Assembly: GCA_938073895.1 (NCBI GenBank)
Contig: CALJFB010000001.1
Location: 1-35,846 of the forward strand
DNA length: 35,846 nucleotides
Source of the DNA: an uncultured Flavobacteriaceae bacterium
Lineage (GTDB): Bacteria; Bacteroidota; Bacteroidia; Flavobacteriales; Flavobacteriaceae
Direction of reading: 5' to 3'
In this document: positions 33,994 through 35,846 of the stretch, piece after piece
How positions within the stretch are numbered: position 1 is the first letter of the stretch
How the letters are laid out: each line of letters starts with the position of its first letter
The notes under the pieces: generated by a model
The model's input: the letters and a program-made list of their open reading frames with translations, nothing else
What the model was told of the DNA's origin: nothing
The model's database searches: none
Made by a program: the position numbers and the translations under genes

Positions 33994-34794
33994 TTGAGAA
34001 TAATACCAGCCATAGATATCATCGACGGGAAATGTGTTCGTTTAACAAAAGGAGATTATAATACCAAGAAAATTTATAATGAAAATCCGTTAGAAGTTGC
34101 CAAAGAATTTGAAGCTGCAGGCATCGAATATTTGCATGTGGTAGATTTAGATGGCGCAAAAGCAAGTGAAATCATCAACTATAAAGTATTAGAACAAATT
34201 GCATCTAAGACAAATTTAAAAATTGATTTTGGTGGTGGTTTAAAATCGGATAAAGATTTAGAAATTGCTTTTAATTCTGGCGCGAATCAGATTACTGGAG
34301 GAAGTATTGCCGTTAAAAATCCTATGATTTTTAATAGTTGGATTGAAAAATACGGTTCAGAAAAAATAATTTTAGGAGCCGATTTTTATCCAGATAATTC
34401 CGGAGGAAAAATTGCTACCAATGGTTGGCAAGAAGAGAGTTCTTTAGAATTAATTCCTTTTATTTCTGGTTATCAGCAAAAAGGAATTCAGTATGTAATT
34501 TGTACAGATATTTCTAAAGATGGTATGTTACAAGGCCCAAGTTTTGAGGTATATAAGCAAATTTTAAAGGAATCAAAAATGTCAGTTCGAGCGCAGTCGA
34601 GAACAAATAAAGACCTTTCGACTGCGTTCAAGGTGACAGAGAAATTAAAATTAATTGCTTCTGGAGGAATTTCTACCTTTGACGAATTGCCAAAATTAGC
34701 CGAAAATGGTTGTGAAGGTGTAATTATCGGGAAAGCGATTTATGAAAATAAGATTCGTTTAAAACAATTGACAAATTTCATATTAAATAAATAG
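33994..34794 (+). CDS. hisA: ProFAR isomerase HisA with an in-frame palindromic insertion
   Basis: A 266-residue (beta-alpha)8 barrel isomerase. The start is TTG, required because the family begins M-R-I-I-P-A-I-D. Catalytic D8 (PAIDIIDG) and D130 (LGADFYPD) are intact, as are [16 protein letters not shown] and LIASGGIS. HisA proteins are usually about 240-250 residues. The extra length is a segment at about residues 194-217 ([19 protein letters not shown]), between helix 6 and strand 7 on the face away from the active site. The DNA for it (34580-34638) is a near-palindrome of a dispersed repeat family, inserted without breaking the frame. The enzyme is probably still active. Confidence 0.95.
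   Translation: MRIIPAIDIIDGKCVRLTKGDYNTKKIYNENPLEVAKEFEAAGIEYLHVVDLDGAKASEIINYKVLEQIASKTNLKIDFGGGLKSDKDLEIAFNSGANQITGGSIAVKNPMIFNSWIEKYGSEKIILGADFYPDNSGGKIATNGWQEESSLELIPFISGYQQKGIQYVICTDISKDGMLQGPSFEVYKQILKESKMSVRAQSRTNKDLSTAFKVTEKLKLIASGGISTFDELPKLAENGCEGVIIGKAIYENKIRLKQLTNFILNK
34580..34638. repeat. 59-nt palindromic element inserted in frame within hisA
   Basis: The left arm begins TGTCAGTTCGAGCGCAG and the right arm ends GCGTTCAAGGTGACA; both are symmetrical about 34609. CGCAGTCGA (34592-34600) and TCGACTGCG (34618-34626) are perfect complements, and 19 of 24 arm positions pair. TTCGAGCGCAGTCGAGAA differs at one base from a copy at 35791-35808. Confidence 0.9.
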
Positions 34795-34813
34795 CCTTTT
34801 GCAATTAGCTGTT

Positions 34814-34852
34814 AGCCATTTGCTAAAAGCCACTTGCTAAAAGCCAAAAGCT
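34814..34852. repeat. 14-nt tandem repeat between hisA and hisF
   Basis: AGCCATTTGCTAAA, AGCCACTTGCTAAA and a partial AGCCAAAAGCT fill the hisA-hisF gap. The wording resembles the short stretch at the hisC stop (32150-32168). Confidence 0.82.
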
Positions 34853-34858
34853 ATAAAA

Positions 34859-35614
34859 ATGCTCACAAAAAGAATAATACCTTGTTTAGATATTAAAAAC
34901 GGACGTACTGTAAAAGGGGTTAATTTCGTAAATTTAATTGATGCTGGAGATCCTGTAGTTTTAGCAAAACAATATGCCGAATTAGGTGCAGATGAATTGG
35001 TTTTTTTAGATATTTCTGCAACGTTAGAAGGTAGAAAAACCATGCTAGAAATGGTTTTGAAAGTTGCAGAACAAGTAAACATTCCGTTTACAGTTGGTGG
35101 CGGAATTTCTTCTATTGCTGACGTAGATTTATTATTAAAATCTGGTGCAGATAAAGTTTCTATAAATTCATCAGCAATAAAAAGACCTGAATTGGTTAAT
35201 GAATTGGCTGATAAGTTTGGAAATCAATGTGTTGTAGTTGCTATTGACGCAAAGCAGATTGATGGCGAATGGATAGTACATTTAGCCGGAGGAACAATTG
35301 CTACCAAATTAAATTTATTTGATTGGGCAAAAGAAGTAGAAAAACGAGGAGCAGGTGAAATTTTATTTACCTCTATGAATAATGATGGTACTAAAGCAGG
35401 TTTTGCAAACGAAGCGTTGGCAAAATTATCTACAGAATTGAACATCCCAATTATTGCTTCTGGTGGCGCAGGAACGGTGCAACATTTTATAGATACTTTT
35501 AAAATTGGTAAATCTGATGCAGCATTGGCGGCAAGTGTTTTTCATTTTGGTGAAATACCTATTTTAGAATTGAAACAAGAATTAAAAGAAAATAATATTC
35601 CTGTTCGGCTTTAG
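34859..35614 (+). CDS. hisF: Imidazole glycerol phosphate synthase cyclase subunit
   Basis: A 251-residue (beta-alpha)8 barrel that closes the imidazole ring, releasing IGP and AICAR. It starts [20 protein letters not shown] with catalytic D11, and has [18 protein letters not shown] (the second catalytic Asp), [15 protein letters not shown] and IIASGGAGT. Length is normal. The stop is followed at once by repeat-like DNA (GTCGAAATTCTGAAC...). The usual next gene, hisI or hisIE, does not begin in the remaining 232 bases. Confidence 0.97.
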   Translation: MLTKRIIPCLDIKNGRTVKGVNFVNLIDAGDPVVLAKQYAELGADELVFLDISATLEGRKTMLEMVLKVAEQVNIPFTVGGGISSIADVDLLLKSGADKVSINSSAIKRPELVNELADKFGNQCVVVAIDAKQIDGEWIVHLAGGTIATKLNLFDWAKEVEKRGAGEILFTSMNNDGTKAGFANEALAKLSTELNIPIIASGGAGTVQHFIDTFKIGKSDAALAASVFHFGEIPILELKQELKENNIPVRL

Positions 35615-35619
35615 TCGAA

Positions 35620-35640
35620 ATTCTGAACTAGTTTCAGAAT
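35620..35640. repeat. Palindrome just after the hisF stop
   Basis: ATTCTGAA and TTCAGAAT form a perfect 8-bp stem around CTAGT, followed by CTTTT. With the preceding GTTCGGCTTTAGTCGAAA it looks like another Flavobacteriia dispersed hairpin; it might also act as a weak terminator. Confidence 0.6.
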
Positions 35641-35729
35641 CTTTTAAAATGAACGAAGCATATCATTTCAATGATAGAAGAAATCTTATAAAGAGAAATA
35701 ATAGCATTAATTAAAAAGTTCTCGATACA

Positions 35730-35749
35730 ATCACGCCTAAAAGCATGAT
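35730..35749. repeat. Hairpin in the gap after hisF
   Basis: ATCACGC pairs with GCATGAT (one mismatch) around CTAAAA. It is preceded by GTTCTCGATACA, a phrase I associate with dispersed hairpins in this family of bacteria. The rest of 35641-35784 shows no gene. Confidence 0.35.
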
Positions 35750-35784
35750 CACTAGTACTTACAATAAAAATAATAAAAGATGAA

Positions 35785-35846
35785 TGTCATTTCGAACGCA
35801 GTCGAGAAATCTTACAGTTAGAGATTTCTCCATTTCAGTCGGAACA
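35785..35846. repeat. Second copy of the hisA palindrome family (cut by window end)
   Basis: Starts TGTCATTTCGAACGCAG. The core GAGAAATCT (35804-35812) pairs perfectly with AGATTTCTC (35822-35830), and the outer right arm CATTTCAGTCGGAACA continues to the window edge. By symmetry about 35817 the element should end within about 3 nt of the edge. The arm matches the hisA insert with one difference in 18. Confidence 0.8.

Noticed and set aside
34580-34638. Frameshift or pseudogene status of hisA because of the inserted repeat
   Set aside because: The frame is open through the insert, both catalytic Asp residues and all later barrel motifs are intact, and the insert falls in a loop.

Overview
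The window is AT-rich, tightly packed chromosome from a marine-type member of the Flavobacteriaceae (Bacteroidota). The pointers are: the PorX regulator of type IX secretion next to tsaE and ald; a fused LpxC-FabZ protein; Bacteroidota-type -7 promoter boxes (TAnnTTTG); A-rich, Shine-Dalgarno-poor translation starts; TTA-dominated leucine usage; and lipoproteins with an Asp-rich tail after the lipobox Cys. I cannot name the genus with confidence. No rRNA, tRNA, prophage, transposase or CRISPR array was seen.

Layout. 1-177 (-): start of a DUF3817-type membrane protein cut by the window edge. 333-4552 (+): two DEAD-box RNA helicases and an unusual zinc-ribbon SDR protein. 4657-5446 (+): an OsmC protein, then a cold-shock protein preceded by a textbook sigma-54 promoter. 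5651-6556 (-): EamA-type transporter. 6684-9900 (+): a three-gene exported/lipoprotein cassette (EF-hand protein, CotH-kinase lipoprotein, YHYH lipoprotein with EF-hands) closed by a bidirectional terminator. 9971-13610 (-): porX-tsaE-ald-small membrane protein. 13646-20148 (+): HD phosphohydrolase, then the lipid A/EF-P block lpxD, lpxC-fabZ, lpxA, efp, a second LpxD-like gene and an NTF2-like gene. 20281-21153: sucD. 21480-24458: M16 peptidase lipoprotein. 24707-28369: fabG, a VWA-like membrane protein and a prohibitin-type SPFH protein. 28521-35614: histidine operon hisG-D-C-B-H-A-F behind a leader peptide with four consecutive His codons and an intrinsic terminator, i.e. a transcription attenuator.

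How genes work together. The lpx block makes the first acylation and deacetylation steps of lipid A, and FabZ supplies hydroxyacyl-ACP chemistry from the same polypeptide as LpxC. The his operon encodes seven proteins of histidine synthesis; hisI/hisIE is not in the window. PorX controls the type IX secretion system; neighbouring tsaE acts in tRNA t6A modification.

Most notable. The his operon is crowded with repeats: a 74-nt Flavobacteriia-type dispersed element and a small hairpin between hisG and hisD, 7/14-nt minisatellites in the hisB-hisH, hisH-hisA and hisA-hisF junctions, and most strikingly a 59-nt near-palindrome inserted in frame inside hisA. The palindrome adds about 20 residues to the enzyme, and its arm matches another copy at the right edge of the window. 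Other points of interest are the sigma-54 cold-shock promoter, the CotH/YHYH/EF-hand cassette, and an SDR protein that keeps a Cys4 zinc ribbon but lacks the catalytic Tyr.
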